DNA from: CAYWFU01 sp964457585
GTDB lineage: Bacteria > JACRDZ01
NCBI GenBank assembly: GCA_964457585.1
Contig: CAYWFU010000058.1
Span: forward strand, 1-19,081
DNA length: 19,081 bases
Direction of reading: 5' to 3'
Position numbers and translations under genes: made by a program. A model generated the notes under the pieces. The model worked only from the letters and a program-made list of their open reading frames with translations. It searched no databases and was not told where the DNA came from. Of this stretch, positions 6,354 to 14,045 are shown piece after piece (position 1 is the stretch's first letter; every line of letters starts with the position of its first letter).

Positions 6354-6524
6354 GTAAGCATTCAGCTATCAGTTGTCAGTATTCAATAAAAACATAGAAA
6401 AACAAGACAAAAACAAAACTTTTGATTCGATGCATTTCCACGATTAATAATGTCGAGGGCAAGTTTTTTTTTGTATTTTAATATCTTTAAACTGATAGCT
6501 GAAAGCTGATGGCTGAACGCTTAC
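6354..6524. repeat. CAGCTAT-type heptad inverted-repeat element
   Basis: Left arm GTAAGCATTCAGCTATCAG (6354-6372) with words CAGCTAT, CAGTTGT, CAGTATT. The right arm has CTGATAG, CTGAAAG, CTGATGG, CTGAACG then CTTAC (to 6524). Outer ends GTAAGC and GCTTAC pair exactly. The left end overlaps the stop region of the small-protein gene. The loop contains another repeat core (6440-6466), which looks like one repeat nested in another. Confidence 0.82.
6440..6466. repeat. CGATTAATAATGTCGAGG repeat core
   Basis: ACGATTAATAATGTCGAGGG, followed by CAAGTTT, shares its core with 2551-2574 and 17309-17340. The preceding GCATTTCCA also resembles CCATTTCCG at 2531-2539. Here the closing stem seen at the other two sites is missing and is replaced by a run of Ts, so this may be a decayed copy. 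Confidence 0.6.
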
Positions 6525-6542
6525 AAAATTAGGGTAAAATAA

Positions 6543-8723
6543 ATGAAAAAGTTTATTTTAGAATATTATAAAAATATAATAAGTAAATTGCCAAATATTA
6601 ACAGGGAAGATTTTAAAAAAGCAGCAATTATATTTCTAATATCTATATTCATATTTTATATGTTTTTTTTTAGAGTTAATTTAAAAGAAATAAATAAATT
6701 ATATAAACAAGCAGGAATATATGAAAATAAGAATAATATTAAAGATGCAAATAAAATTTATGAGGAAATATTTTCAGCCCTGGAACCCAATTCTGTTCAA
6801 AAAGGAGATATAGCTTTTAAAATTGCAAAAAATTATATTAAATTAGGGATAAATTGCAAAGCAAAAGAATATTTTATTCATGCTGCAAAATATACCTCAC
6901 GGAAAATTAAAGAAAAATCATACTATAATCTTGCCGAAATTTATTTTAATGAAAATAATCCTGATTATAAAAAAACATTACTTATATATGAATATGCTTT
7001 GAAAAATTTTCCTGATACAAAAGAAATTGAAATAGAAAAGGTATATTTTAATATTGCATTTCTTTATCAAAAAATAGAGTTGTTATCTACAGCAGAAAAA
7101 AAGTGGAATGAGTTTATGGTTTATTTTCCTGAATCTAAATATTTAGATGATGTAAAGTTAAATTTGAGCAAAATATATAATATAAGATTAAAATTTAAGG
7201 AAGCAGAAAATTATCTTAAAGAAATAATTAAAAAAAACATGGAATATTCTGCAAAAAAAGTTGTTGCTGAAGCATTTTTTGAATTAGCATTTTCACTTGA
7301 AAATCAAGGCAGAGCCAATGAAGCAATTGATTCTCTGGAAAATTTTATAGAAAATTATACTGATGATGAAAATGTTCCGATTGCTTATTATAAAATTGGC
7401 AAAATATATGAAATTAATAATAATTTAGTTGAATCTGTTTTGTTCTATCAGAAAATAATTGAAATTTATCCTGATAATCCTCTTGTACCAGAAGCTTACT
7501 ACCGTATTGCTGGAATTGATTTGAAAAGCAATAAATATCTGCAGGCATCAGAAACTTTAATAACTATTATTGATAAATATCCTGATCATTTATTATCGAA
7601 AGAAGCAATATATGATTTAATAAAAAATTTTTTATATCAAAATGATGAAAATAAAGCTAAAGAAATAGAAAAAATAATAAAAAAGAAAAATATAAATAAT
7701 GCGGATATGGACAATATAAAATTGTTGTTCGCTGATTATTATTATGATAAGAAAGCTTTTAATAAAGCACAAAAATTATATAATGAAATTCTTGCAAAAA
7801 AACTTTTTCATCAAAAACGCGATGAGATTTTATTTAAGAGAGGTATTTGTTTATTGAATTTAAAAAATATTGCTGAAACATGGAAATGTTTTGAAGAGAT
7901 TGATAAAGATTATCCTCAGAGTATTTTTTACATTGAGTCTATTTATATTAGAGCTGACTATTACTTAAAAAACAAAGATATTTTTAATGCAGCATTCTTT
8001 TTCGAAAAGTATTATTTATCTTTTCCTTATTCGGATAAAACCGAAAAAGCAAAAGAAAATACGGTTTATTGTTACTATAAACTTGGCAATTTTGATAAAG
8101 CTCGAGAAATTTATGTTGATATGCTTGATAATGAAGAAACACGTCAGGAAGGATTAGAGGGTATAGCAGATATATATTTTGAAGAGCAAAAATATGGATT
8201 AGCAAAAGAATATTTTGAGAAAAATTTTTCACTTAAATTATCTCAAGAAAAATATACAGAAATTACTTTGAAAATAATTAACTCATCTATAAAACTTGGA
8301 AGCTATAAAAAAGCAGTTGAATTATGCAAAAAGGAAATAGCAAATTCAGCAAATAAAGATGAATATTATAGAAGACTTGCATTGATTTATAAAAAATTAA
8401 AACAATATGATCTGGCTGTGGAATACTATGAAAAATATACTTCTCTTAAACCAATAGATTCAACAAATATTGAAATGTATATCGATTTAGCTGATTCTCT
8501 TTTTTATCAGAATAAAAAAGAAAAAGCTTTATTGATTTATGATACTCTTTTAAGTTTTAATATTCAATCTGAAGAAATTGCATGGATTTTAAATCAAAAA
8601 GCATATTTACTTTTTAATGCAGATAAATTTGAAGAATCAAAAAAAACATATGCATATTTGAAAAAAAATTATCAAAAAGAATTTTGGGGAAAATTAGCGG
8701 ATTCAGATATGTTGATAAAATAG
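6543..8723 (+). CDS. Membrane-anchored TPR protein
   Basis: A protein of 726 residues. Residues 1-26 are basic, 27-44 form one membrane helix (AAIIFLISIFIFYMFFFRV), and the remainder, likely periplasmic, is a long series of tetratricopeptide-type helical pairs. Typical spacing shows in segments such as AYYKIGKIYEINNNLVESVLFYQKIIEIYPDN, here cut into AYYKIGKIYEINNN and LVESVLFYQKIIEIYPDN, and in later units ending FPYS, KPID. The N-terminal units resemble YbgF/BamD-type repeats (LDDVKLNLSKIY, YPDHLL). It ends nine bases before the kinase gene, which lacks its own sensor, so the TPR array may sense assembly or scaffold proteins at the motor. A purely structural periplasmic role is also possible. 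RBS is weak (TAGGGTAAAATAA). Confidence 0.8.
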   Translation: MKKFILEYYKNIISKLPNINREDFKKAAIIFLISIFIFYMFFFRVNLKEINKLYKQAGIYENKNNIKDANKIYEEIFSALEPNSVQKGDIAFKIAKNYIKLGINCKAKEYFIHAAKYTSRKIKEKSYYNLAEIYFNENNPDYKKTLLIYEYALKNFPDTKEIEIEKVYFNIAFLYQKIELLSTAEKKWNEFMVYFPESKYLDDVKLNLSKIYNIRLKFKEAENYLKEIIKKNMEYSAKKVVAEAFFELAFSLENQGRANEAIDSLENFIENYTDDENVPIAYYKIGKIYEINNNLVESVLFYQKIIEIYPDNPLVPEAYYRIAGIDLKSNKYLQASETLITIIDKYPDHLLSKEAIYDLIKNFLYQNDENKAKEIEKIIKKKNINNADMDNIKLLFADYYYDKKAFNKAQKLYNEILAKKLFHQKRDEILFKRGICLLNLKNIAETWKCFEEIDKDYPQSIFYIESIYIRADYYLKNKDIFNAAFFFEKYYLSFPYSDKTEKAKENTVYCYYKLGNFDKAREIYVDMLDNEETRQEGLEGIADIYFEEQKYGLAKEYFEKNFSLKLSQEKYTEITLKIINSSIKLGSYKKAVELCKKEIANSANKDEYYRRLALIYKKLKQYDLAVEYYEKYTSLKPIDSTNIEMYIDLADSLFYQNKKEKALLIYDTLLSFNIQSEEIAWILNQKAYLLFNADKFEESKKTYAYLKKNYQKEFWGKLADSDMLIK

Positions 8724-8732
8724 GAAAGTATC

Positions 8733-9374
8733 ATGATAATTAAAGAAGATTCACATTATGACCTGGGACAGATCATTTTAAGTTTAACACACGAAATTCG
8801 AAATCCATTAAGTGCTATTGAATTATTTGCGTCATTGCAGCATGAAGAATTGGTAAGAAAACATCAAGATCCGTCATTAGTCGTAGATATTATGGTGGGT
8901 GTTAATAAAATTAACAATGTGATAACGAATTTGTTATATTATGCATGTCTTCCTGAGCCAAAACTTGAAAAAAATAAACTTGAAGAGATTATTGAAGAAA
9001 TATCTGTTTTTACAAATTATTCTCTTAGATTGAATAATATTAATATTAAAGTAAATGCCTGCAAAGACAATATATGGATAATAGCTGATAAAGAACAAAT
9101 TAAGCAATGCTTTATGAATTTAATTCTGAATTCCTTCCAAAATCTTCCAAATGGCGGAGAAATTATCATAAATCTAAAAATAAATAAAAATGATGAAGAT
9201 GATTTAGTTTGTATAGAAATAACAGATTCAAGAAAAATTACAAATGAAGATATGAAACTTGATCTTGGTTTACCTATAACTAAAAAAATAGTTTCCATGC
9301 ACAATGGGAAATTGGAAGTTATTTGTTCACCGAAATTCACATTTAAACTTTATATTCCTTTCATATTGCTTTAA
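8733..9374 (+). CDS. Cytosolic histidine kinase with degenerate ATP-binding boxes (FlgS/FlrB-like position)
   Basis: A protein of 213 residues. The phosphorylation box is intact: LTHEIRNPLSAIELFASL with His20. The N box region is present (EQIKQCFMNLILNSFQNLPNGG). The G1 box reads ITDSRKI instead of DxGxG, an F box is not apparent, and the G2 glycine pair is replaced by LGLPITKKIV. It therefore either has weak kinase activity, acts mainly as a phosphotransfer or phosphatase partner, or is activated by a second kinase such as that at 2806-3489. It lies directly before a sigma-54 activator with an intact receiver, the arrangement of FlgS/FlgR and FlrB/FlrC. It has no membrane segment; the TPR protein upstream is a candidate input. 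Confidence 0.82.
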   Translation: MIIKEDSHYDLGQIILSLTHEIRNPLSAIELFASLQHEELVRKHQDPSLVVDIMVGVNKINNVITNLLYYACLPEPKLEKNKLEEIIEEISVFTNYSLRLNNINIKVNACKDNIWIIADKEQIKQCFMNLILNSFQNLPNGGEIIINLKINKNDEDDLVCIEITDSRKITNEDMKLDLGLPITKKIVSMHNGKLEVICSPKFTFKLYIPFILL

Positions 9375-9385
9375 GGAGGAGCACA

Positions 9386-10771
9386 ATGTTTACAAGACAA
9401 GCTTTAATAGTTGATGATGAACCACTTATGCAGAGATGTTTAAGCGAGAGCTTTAAAAGATTTGGATTTCAGGTTTTTCTTGCAAGCAATGGTGAAGAAG
9501 CATTGGAACTATTTCAAAAAAATCCAACAAAATTAGTGATAAGTGATATTAAAATGCCATGTATGGATGGAATTGATCTTTTAAAACAGATTAAGATTAT
9601 TTCTCCAGCAACTTATGTAATATTGATTAGCGCTTATGGTAATGTTGAAAAAGCAGTTGAAGCTTTGAAAAGCGGCGCATATGATTTTATTGAAAAACCA
9701 TTTTTAAAAGATAAATTGGAAAATCTGGTTACAACAATAATAAACATTCATGCTTTAAAAGAGTCTAATAATCAAGATGAACAGGTGTTGAGTGATAATA
9801 ATCATTATATACCTATTGAAGAACAGGGGAAAAAAGAAATTATTACTTGTTCTTATAAAATGCTGCATCTTTTAGAAATATGTAAATCAGTGGCAAAGAC
9901 CAGAGCAACTGTACTGTTACATGGAGAAAGCGGTACAGGTAAGGAATTATTTGCAAATTTTATTCATCAATACAGTTCAAGAAATAAAGCACCATTTATA
10001 GATATAAATTGCGCTGCAATACCAGAAAGCTTGCTTGAGAGTGAATTATTTGGACATGAAAAAGGTGCGTTTACCGGAGCAATGAATAAAAGAAGAGGAA
10101 TTTTTGAACGCGCTGATAAAGGGACATTGTTTCTTGATGAAATAGGTGAAATCAGTTTATCTTTGCAGGCTAAATTACTCAGAGTTATCCAGGAACATAA
10201 GCTTGAAAGAGTTGGAGGAGAGACCTCAATAAATGTTGATGTACGAATTATTGCTTCAACAAATAAAAATCTTTTACATGAAATAAAAAATAAAAACTTT
10301 AGAGAAGATTTATATTATAGGCTTAATGTAGTACGTCTGGTATTGCCTCCTCTTAGAGAAAGAAAAGAAGATATTCCGCTTTTGATTAATCATTTCATTG
10401 AAAAATTTAATAAAATGTATGAATTTGAAATTGAAGGAGTATCAAAAGACGCTTTAAATAATTTATCCGAATATAATTGGTCTGGTAATATAAGAGAACT
10501 TGAAAATAGTATTGAACGTGCTGTAATAATAAAAAGACTTGGTGTTTTAAATTGGGAAGATTTTTGTTTATTTTCAGATCAGAGTTCATTAGTAAAAGAA
10601 GAAATCTTTACAAATCCTATGCCTGTTTATGATTTACAAAAAGAACATATTATTGAAACTTTAAAAGAATTCAATGGAAATCGTACAAAAACTGCTAAAG
10701 CGCTTGGTTTAAGCGTAAGAACTATTCGCAATCGAATAAGAGATTATAGAACAGTGGGAATAGAAATATAG
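9386..10771 (+). CDS. Sigma-54 activator with intact receiver (FlgR/FlrC-like)
   Basis: An NtrC-family response regulator of 461 residues. The receiver is complete: Asp10-Asp11 in LIVDDEP, phosphoacceptor Asp54 in VISDIKMPCMDG, Ser in ILISAYG, and Lys in IEKPF. The AAA+ domain has Walker A GESGTGKE (180-187), GAFTGA (227-232), Walker B GTLFLDEIG and FREDLYYRLN. The C-terminal helix-turn-helix is RTKTAKALGLSVRTIRNRI. Strong SD AAGGAGGA overlaps the stop of the kinase gene, so the two are translated together. Its natural target is the sigma-54 site 155 bases beyond its stop, in front of flgB. FlgR or FlrC equivalence is inferred from context; the sequence only proves an NtrC-type activator. Confidence 0.93.
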   Translation: MFTRQALIVDDEPLMQRCLSESFKRFGFQVFLASNGEEALELFQKNPTKLVISDIKMPCMDGIDLLKQIKIISPATYVILISAYGNVEKAVEALKSGAYDFIEKPFLKDKLENLVTTIINIHALKESNNQDEQVLSDNNHYIPIEEQGKKEIITCSYKMLHLLEICKSVAKTRATVLLHGESGTGKELFANFIHQYSSRNKAPFIDINCAAIPESLLESELFGHEKGAFTGAMNKRRGIFERADKGTLFLDEIGEISLSLQAKLLRVIQEHKLERVGGETSINVDVRIIASTNKNLLHEIKNKNFREDLYYRLNVVRLVLPPLRERKEDIPLLINHFIEKFNKMYEFEIEGVSKDALNNLSEYNWSGNIRELENSIERAVIIKRLGVLNWEDFCLFSDQSSLVKEEIFTNPMPVYDLQKEHIIETLKEFNGNRTKTAKALGLSVRTIRNRIRDYRTVGIEI

Positions 10772-10798
10772 GTAAAAATTTCCTACTAATTTCCTTCC

Positions 10799-10918
10799 AG
10801 TAAGAAACAAGTCACCAGTAGCCAGTCACCAAAAGAATAAGGTTACTAGTTTCCAGTCACCAGTAAAAACAAAGGCTTTTAACTGTAGACTAGCAACTGG
10901 TGACTGGTGACTGACTAA
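10799..10918. repeat. CAGTCAC-type heptad inverted-repeat element
   Basis: Words CAGTCAC, CAGTAGC, CAGTCAC run from 10808, with a second block TTCCAGTCACCAGT (10851-10864). The right arm GACTAGCAACTGGTGACTGG (10888-10907), continuing TGACTGACT, is complementary to both blocks, so alternative stems can form. It lies between the activator stop and the sigma-54 promoter of flgB and could end read-through transcription, though no strong T tract follows. Confidence 0.82.
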
Positions 10919-10926
10919 TTTTATCA

Positions 10927-10942
10927 TGGCACAATTATTGCT
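10927..10942 (+). promoter_or_regulatory. Sigma-54 promoter of the flgB operon
   Basis: TGGCACAATTATTGCT matches the consensus TGGCACG-N4-TTGCW at every specified position but one, with correct GG-to-GC spacing. Transcription should start near 10954, giving a leader of about 20 bases that contains the GAGGTG ribosome-binding site of flgB. It is the best promoter match in the window and marks the start of the structural operon. Confidence 0.9.
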
Positions 10943-10973
10943 TTATTAATAAATAAATAATTATGAGGTGCAT

Positions 10974-11348
10974 ATGGAAATTTTTGATGACAAAATCCCA
11001 ATATTATCACAGGCAATAAAATACTCAAATAAAAGACATGAAATTTTATCTCATAACATTGCAAATCTTGATACTCCAAATTATAAAAGCAAAGATTTGG
11101 TATTTAAAAAAGAACTTAATTTATCAATGGAAAAATTATCAGCAAGTGATCCTCTTTCAAAACAACCAGAATATAATCTAAGTGCTGATTTAGTTGTAAA
11201 ACAAGAAAATAAATTTCCAGAGATAAAAAACAATATTGATGTAGATATGGAAATGAGCAAAATTTCAAAAAATACAATTTTAAATTATACATTAGTCCAG
11301 CTTCTTAACCAAAAATTCAGAATTATCAAATCAGTATTTAATGGATAA
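10974..11348 (+). CDS. flgB: Flagellar basal-body rod protein FlgB
   Basis: A proximal rod subunit of 124 residues exported by the flagellar type III system. The N-terminal helix carries the rod-family signature HNIANLDTPNYKSKDL, and the C-terminal region ISKNTILNYTLVQLLNQKFRIIKSVFNG is the usual FlgB ending. The frame is open from a GTG at 10968, but that codon lies within GAGGTG, the ribosome-binding site, so the ATG at 10974 is preferred. It is the first gene behind the sigma-54 promoter and is followed 23 bases later by flgC. Confidence 0.93.
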   Translation: MEIFDDKIPILSQAIKYSNKRHEILSHNIANLDTPNYKSKDLVFKKELNLSMEKLSASDPLSKQPEYNLSADLVVKQENKFPEIKNNIDVDMEMSKISKNTILNYTLVQLLNQKFRIIKSVFNG

Positions 11349-11371
11349 ATTTTAATTTCGGAGGTATTCTC

Positions 11372-11803
11372 ATGAATTTTTTTAGTGGTATTGATATAAG
11401 TGCATCTGGATTAGTTGCTCAGAGATTAAGAATGAATGTGATATCTGAAAATATTTCAATGATTGATGCAGCGCAGGATACGACAAAGGAACCTATGGCA
11501 AAAAAAGAAGTTCTTTTAGCCCCAAAAGAATTCACAGGTTTTTCACAAATATTAAAGATAAATACATATCAACCACAGGGCGTAGAAGTATTGGATATTG
11601 CTAAAAGTAAAGATAATCCTAAATTAGTATATAACCCAAGTCATCCATTTGCTGATAAAGATGGTTTTGTATCTATGCCAAACATAAATATCATTATGGA
11701 AATGTCTGACATGATGTCAGCGTCAAGGGCTTATGAAGCAAATGTTACTGCACTGAATGCAGCTAAAGAAATGCTTTTAAAAACATTAGAAATAGGGAAG
11801 TAG
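11372..11803 (+). CDS. flgC: Flagellar basal-body rod protein FlgC
   Basis: A 143-residue rod protein. The N-terminal helix (FFSGIDISASGLVAQRLRMN) and the C-terminal segment (MSASRAYEANVTALNAAKEML) are characteristic of FlgC. The family motif that normally reads like ASNIANANTT is altered to SENISMIDAAQDT, a noticeable deviation in an otherwise normal protein. A good ribosome-binding site, GGAGGT, lies before the ATG. The stop codon directly touches the left end of a repeat element that fills the gap to fliE. Confidence 0.93.
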   Translation: MNFFSGIDISASGLVAQRLRMNVISENISMIDAAQDTTKEPMAKKEVLLAPKEFTGFSQILKINTYQPQGVEVLDIAKSKDNPKLVYNPSHPFADKDGFVSMPNINIIMEMSDMMSASRAYEANVTALNAAKEMLLKTLEIGK

Positions 11804-11951
11804 AGAGATGGTATGAAAGATTGAGGTTGAGGTTGAGGTTAAGGTTAAGGTTGAGGTTGAGGTTGAGGAAAGATTTAAATCATTATATTGATTTTTGGTT
11901 TTATCTTTTCCTTAACCTAGCCCTTAGCCTTAACCTGATTTATCATAGGAG
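11804..11951 (+). repeat. GGTTGA-type inverted-repeat element (copy D)
   Basis: Starts immediately after the flgC stop with GAGATGGTATGAAAGATTG, followed by about nine six-base words GGTTGA/GGTTAA, an A/T loop, the arm CCTTAACCTAGCCCTTAGCC, and TTATCATAGGAG, which is the ribosome-binding site of fliE. Its last 83 bases are identical to the inverted copy at 3866-3948. The hexamer array is longer by about five words, so the arm length varies by slippage. Confidence 0.92.
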
Positions 11952-11960
11952 TGAATTATC

Positions 11961-12266
11961 ATGGACCCAATATCTATAAATACATTAAAAGGAATTACAC
12001 CTGCTGAAATCAAGCCTAAATTAGAAGAAACAAAAACAACAGGTGGAGCTGATTTCAAAAAAACGATTAGCGAATTTATTAATCAGGTAAATGAAACACA
12101 GCAAAATGCAGATAAAGCAATTGAAAATACTGTCTTTAATGAAGGAGCAGATATAGCAGATACAATTATTGCGCTGGAAAAAGCAAAAATATCTTTTCAA
12201 TTAATGGTTAATATTAGAAATAGTCTGCTGCAAAGTTATCAGGAAATAATGCGAATGCAGGTGTAG
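11961..12266 (+). CDS. fliE: Flagellar hook-basal body protein FliE
   Basis: A 101-residue protein connecting the MS ring to the rod and needed for export of rod proteins. The C-terminal half is diagnostic: EGADIADTIIALEKAKISFQLMVNIRNSLLQSYQEIMRMQV is cut here as EGADIADTIIALEKAK and then FQLMVNIRNSLLQSYQEIMRMQV minus its first residues. It matches the family ending (SFQLMVxVRNKLxxAYQEIMRMxV type). The usual 100-residue length agrees. RBS AGGAG is nine bases before the ATG and belongs to the repeat element upstream. The next gene is fliF. Confidence 0.94.
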   Translation: MDPISINTLKGITPAEIKPKLEETKTTGGADFKKTISEFINQVNETQQNADKAIENTVFNEGADIADTIIALEKAKISFQLMVNIRNSLLQSYQEIMRMQV

Positions 12267-12345
12267 ATGAAGGCAGAAGGCTAAAGGGTAAAGGCTAAAG
12301 GTTAAAGGCTGAAGGTTAAAACTAGTTCCTGGAGCCAGTATACGA
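12267..12345 (+). repeat. AGGCTAA heptad repeat between fliE and fliF
   Basis: Six seven-base words run from 12278: AGGCTAA, AGGGTAA, AGGCTAA, AGGTTAA, AGGCTGA, AGGTTAA. The sequence then goes to AACTAGTTCCTGGAGCCAG. There is no complementary arm, so unlike the others it does not form a strong hairpin. Words and CCTGGAGC link it to the element at 1655-1735. The fliF ribosome-binding site AAAGGA follows. Confidence 0.7.
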
Positions 12346-12354
12346 AAGGAAATT

Positions 12355-13899
12355 ATGGCGAATATTTCAAATGATTTGATAAATCATATTAAGGTTATAT
12401 GGAATACTATGACATTGGGACAGAAAGCTACAAGCAGTTTTGTTGTTATTTTTGTTACCACAATTTTTATGGTATTAACTTTTTGGGCTAAACAGCCTGA
12501 TTATGAGACTTTATTTTCAAATCTTAATATGGATGATGCCGGAGTCATTGTTGAAAATCTAAAATCAAACAAGATTCCTTATCAGATTATGAGTGGAGGT
12601 ACACAAATTTTAGTACCTCAGGATAAAGTATATGAAACAAGATTAAATCTGGCAAAGCAGAGCCTGCCAAGTCGTGGAGGAATTGGGTTTGAGCTTTTTG
12701 ATAAAAATGGTTTTGGTATGACAGATTTTACTCAGAAAATCAATTATCAAAGAGCGCTACAGGGGGAGCTGTCACGTACAATAGATGAGATGGAAGAAGT
12801 CGAACATTCTCGTATTCATTTAGTTCTTCCTCAAGAATCAATTTTCACTGAAAAGGAAAAACCTGCCACTGGTTCTGTAATATTAAAATTAAAAACCGGC
12901 AGGAATCTGTCTAATATGCAGGTTCAGGGTATTATACATCTTATAGCATCAAGTGTTGAAGGACTGGATCCAGGGAATGTTACTGTAGTAACAACTGATG
13001 GTAAAGTTTTATCAAAACCAAAAGATAAGGAAGATATATTCTCATTAGGGGAAAAAAATCTAGAATATCAGCATGCAATTGAAATGAAATTAAAAAATAG
13101 TATTCAGAGTATGCTGGAGGAAGTACTCGGTCCAAATAAATCAGTTGTTAGAGTTGCAGCAGAAATTGATTCTAATAAAATCGAACGGACATCAGAGTTA
13201 TTTGATGCAGAAAATCCCGTGATTCGCAGTGAGCAGCGAACATTGGAAAATGATGCAGCGTCAGGAAAAACTACAAAGAAAAATGAAGTATTGAATTATG
13301 AAATAAATAAAACAATTGAACGCAAAATGGATACACCTGGAAAAATAAAAAGACTTTATGTTGCAGCTTTTATTGACGGTAAAATGGAAATGGCAAAAGA
13401 TAAAGATGATCAAGAAACAAGAAAATATGTTTCTCGTACACCTGAAGAAATGGAAGAAATTAAAAAAATAATAATGAAAGCTGTTGGATATAATCCTTCA
13501 CGCGGAGATGAAATCGAAGTTGTAAATATGGAGTTTGATTATAATTATATGCATGACCAGAAATTTGTAATGGAAAAAGAAGAAAATAAAATTTTCTGGA
13601 TGAATTTAAGCAAAAATATTGGAATAGGTTTAATTGGATTATTTTTTATGTATTTTTTATTTAATATCTTTTCGAAAAATATTAAAACCGCCGGATTGAG
13701 TTTGCAGGCAGAATATAATCAAAAAAAAGCTGTTGGCATGACTGGGGCAGCATTATTATCTCCAGCAGAAATTCAAAGTGCATCAAATGCAGATGAGCTT
13801 ATGAATACAATAAGTGATTTTGCGCGTAAAAATCCTGAAGGCGCATCAAAATTAGTTGCTGGATGGTTAGCAGAAAGTAAACCAAAAAAGAAAAAATAA
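12355..13899 (+). CDS. fliF: Flagellar MS-ring protein FliF
   Basis: A 514-residue inner-membrane ring protein that forms the base of the motor and houses the export gate. The first membrane helix is at about residues 25-45 (ATSSFVVIFVTTIFMVLTFWA minus its last residue), the second at about 422-439. The periplasmic region has family motifs: YETLFSNLNMDDAGVIV, LPSRGGIGFELFDKNGFGMT, INYQRALQGELSRTI and RIHLVLPQESIF. The C-terminal tail (ISDFARKNPEGASKLVAGWL) is the FliG-binding segment. Length is near the usual 520-570. RBS AAAGGA is five bases from the ATG. Confidence 0.96.
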   Translation: MANISNDLINHIKVIWNTMTLGQKATSSFVVIFVTTIFMVLTFWAKQPDYETLFSNLNMDDAGVIVENLKSNKIPYQIMSGGTQILVPQDKVYETRLNLAKQSLPSRGGIGFELFDKNGFGMTDFTQKINYQRALQGELSRTIDEMEEVEHSRIHLVLPQESIFTEKEKPATGSVILKLKTGRNLSNMQVQGIIHLIASSVEGLDPGNVTVVTTDGKVLSKPKDKEDIFSLGEKNLEYQHAIEMKLKNSIQSMLEEVLGPNKSVVRVAAEIDSNKIERTSELFDAENPVIRSEQRTLENDAASGKTTKKNEVLNYEINKTIERKMDTPGKIKRLYVAAFIDGKMEMAKDKDDQETRKYVSRTPEEMEEIKKIIMKAVGYNPSRGDEIEVVNMEFDYNYMHDQKFVMEKEENKIFWMNLSKNIGIGLIGLFFMYFLFNIFSKNIKTAGLSLQAEYNQKKAVGMTGAALLSPAEIQSASNADELMNTISDFARKNPEGASKLVAGWLAESKPKKKK

Positions 13900-13930
13900 A
13901 TATGTAAAGTGCAAAAGGTGAAAAGTGAAA

Positions 13931-14045
13931 GGCGATGATATGATAACAAGCAATGAGCAATGAGTGATGAGCAATGAGTTCAAATTATTTTTTTTACTCG
14001 CTGCTCATTGCTAGGTACTCGTTGCTTCTTTTCATAGGAGATGAT
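13931..14045 (+). repeat. CAATGAG heptad inverted-repeat element upstream of fliG (copy E)
   Basis: It opens with GGCGATGATATGATAAC and closes with ATAGGAGATGAT before the fliG ATG. Left words CAATGAG, CAATGAG, TGATGAG, CAATGAG (13951-13978) face ACTCGCTGCTCATTGCT (13996-14012) and ACTCGTTGCTTCTT across a T-rich loop. A short upstream stretch, GTGCAAAAGGTGAAAAGTGAAAGG cut here to GTGCAAAAGGTG then AAAAGTGAAAGG, looks like a remnant of another such array. Confidence 0.85.

Noticed and set aside
10799..11951. Repeated blocks as a CRISPR array
   Set aside because: Words are 6-8 bases and continuous, without 25-40 base repeats or unique spacers, and no cas genes are near.
13974..14045. Longer FliG start giving 24 extra residues
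   Set aside because: The extra part is the translated repeat hairpin and lacks homology to FliG; the ATG at 14046 has proper RBS spacing and gives the usual length.
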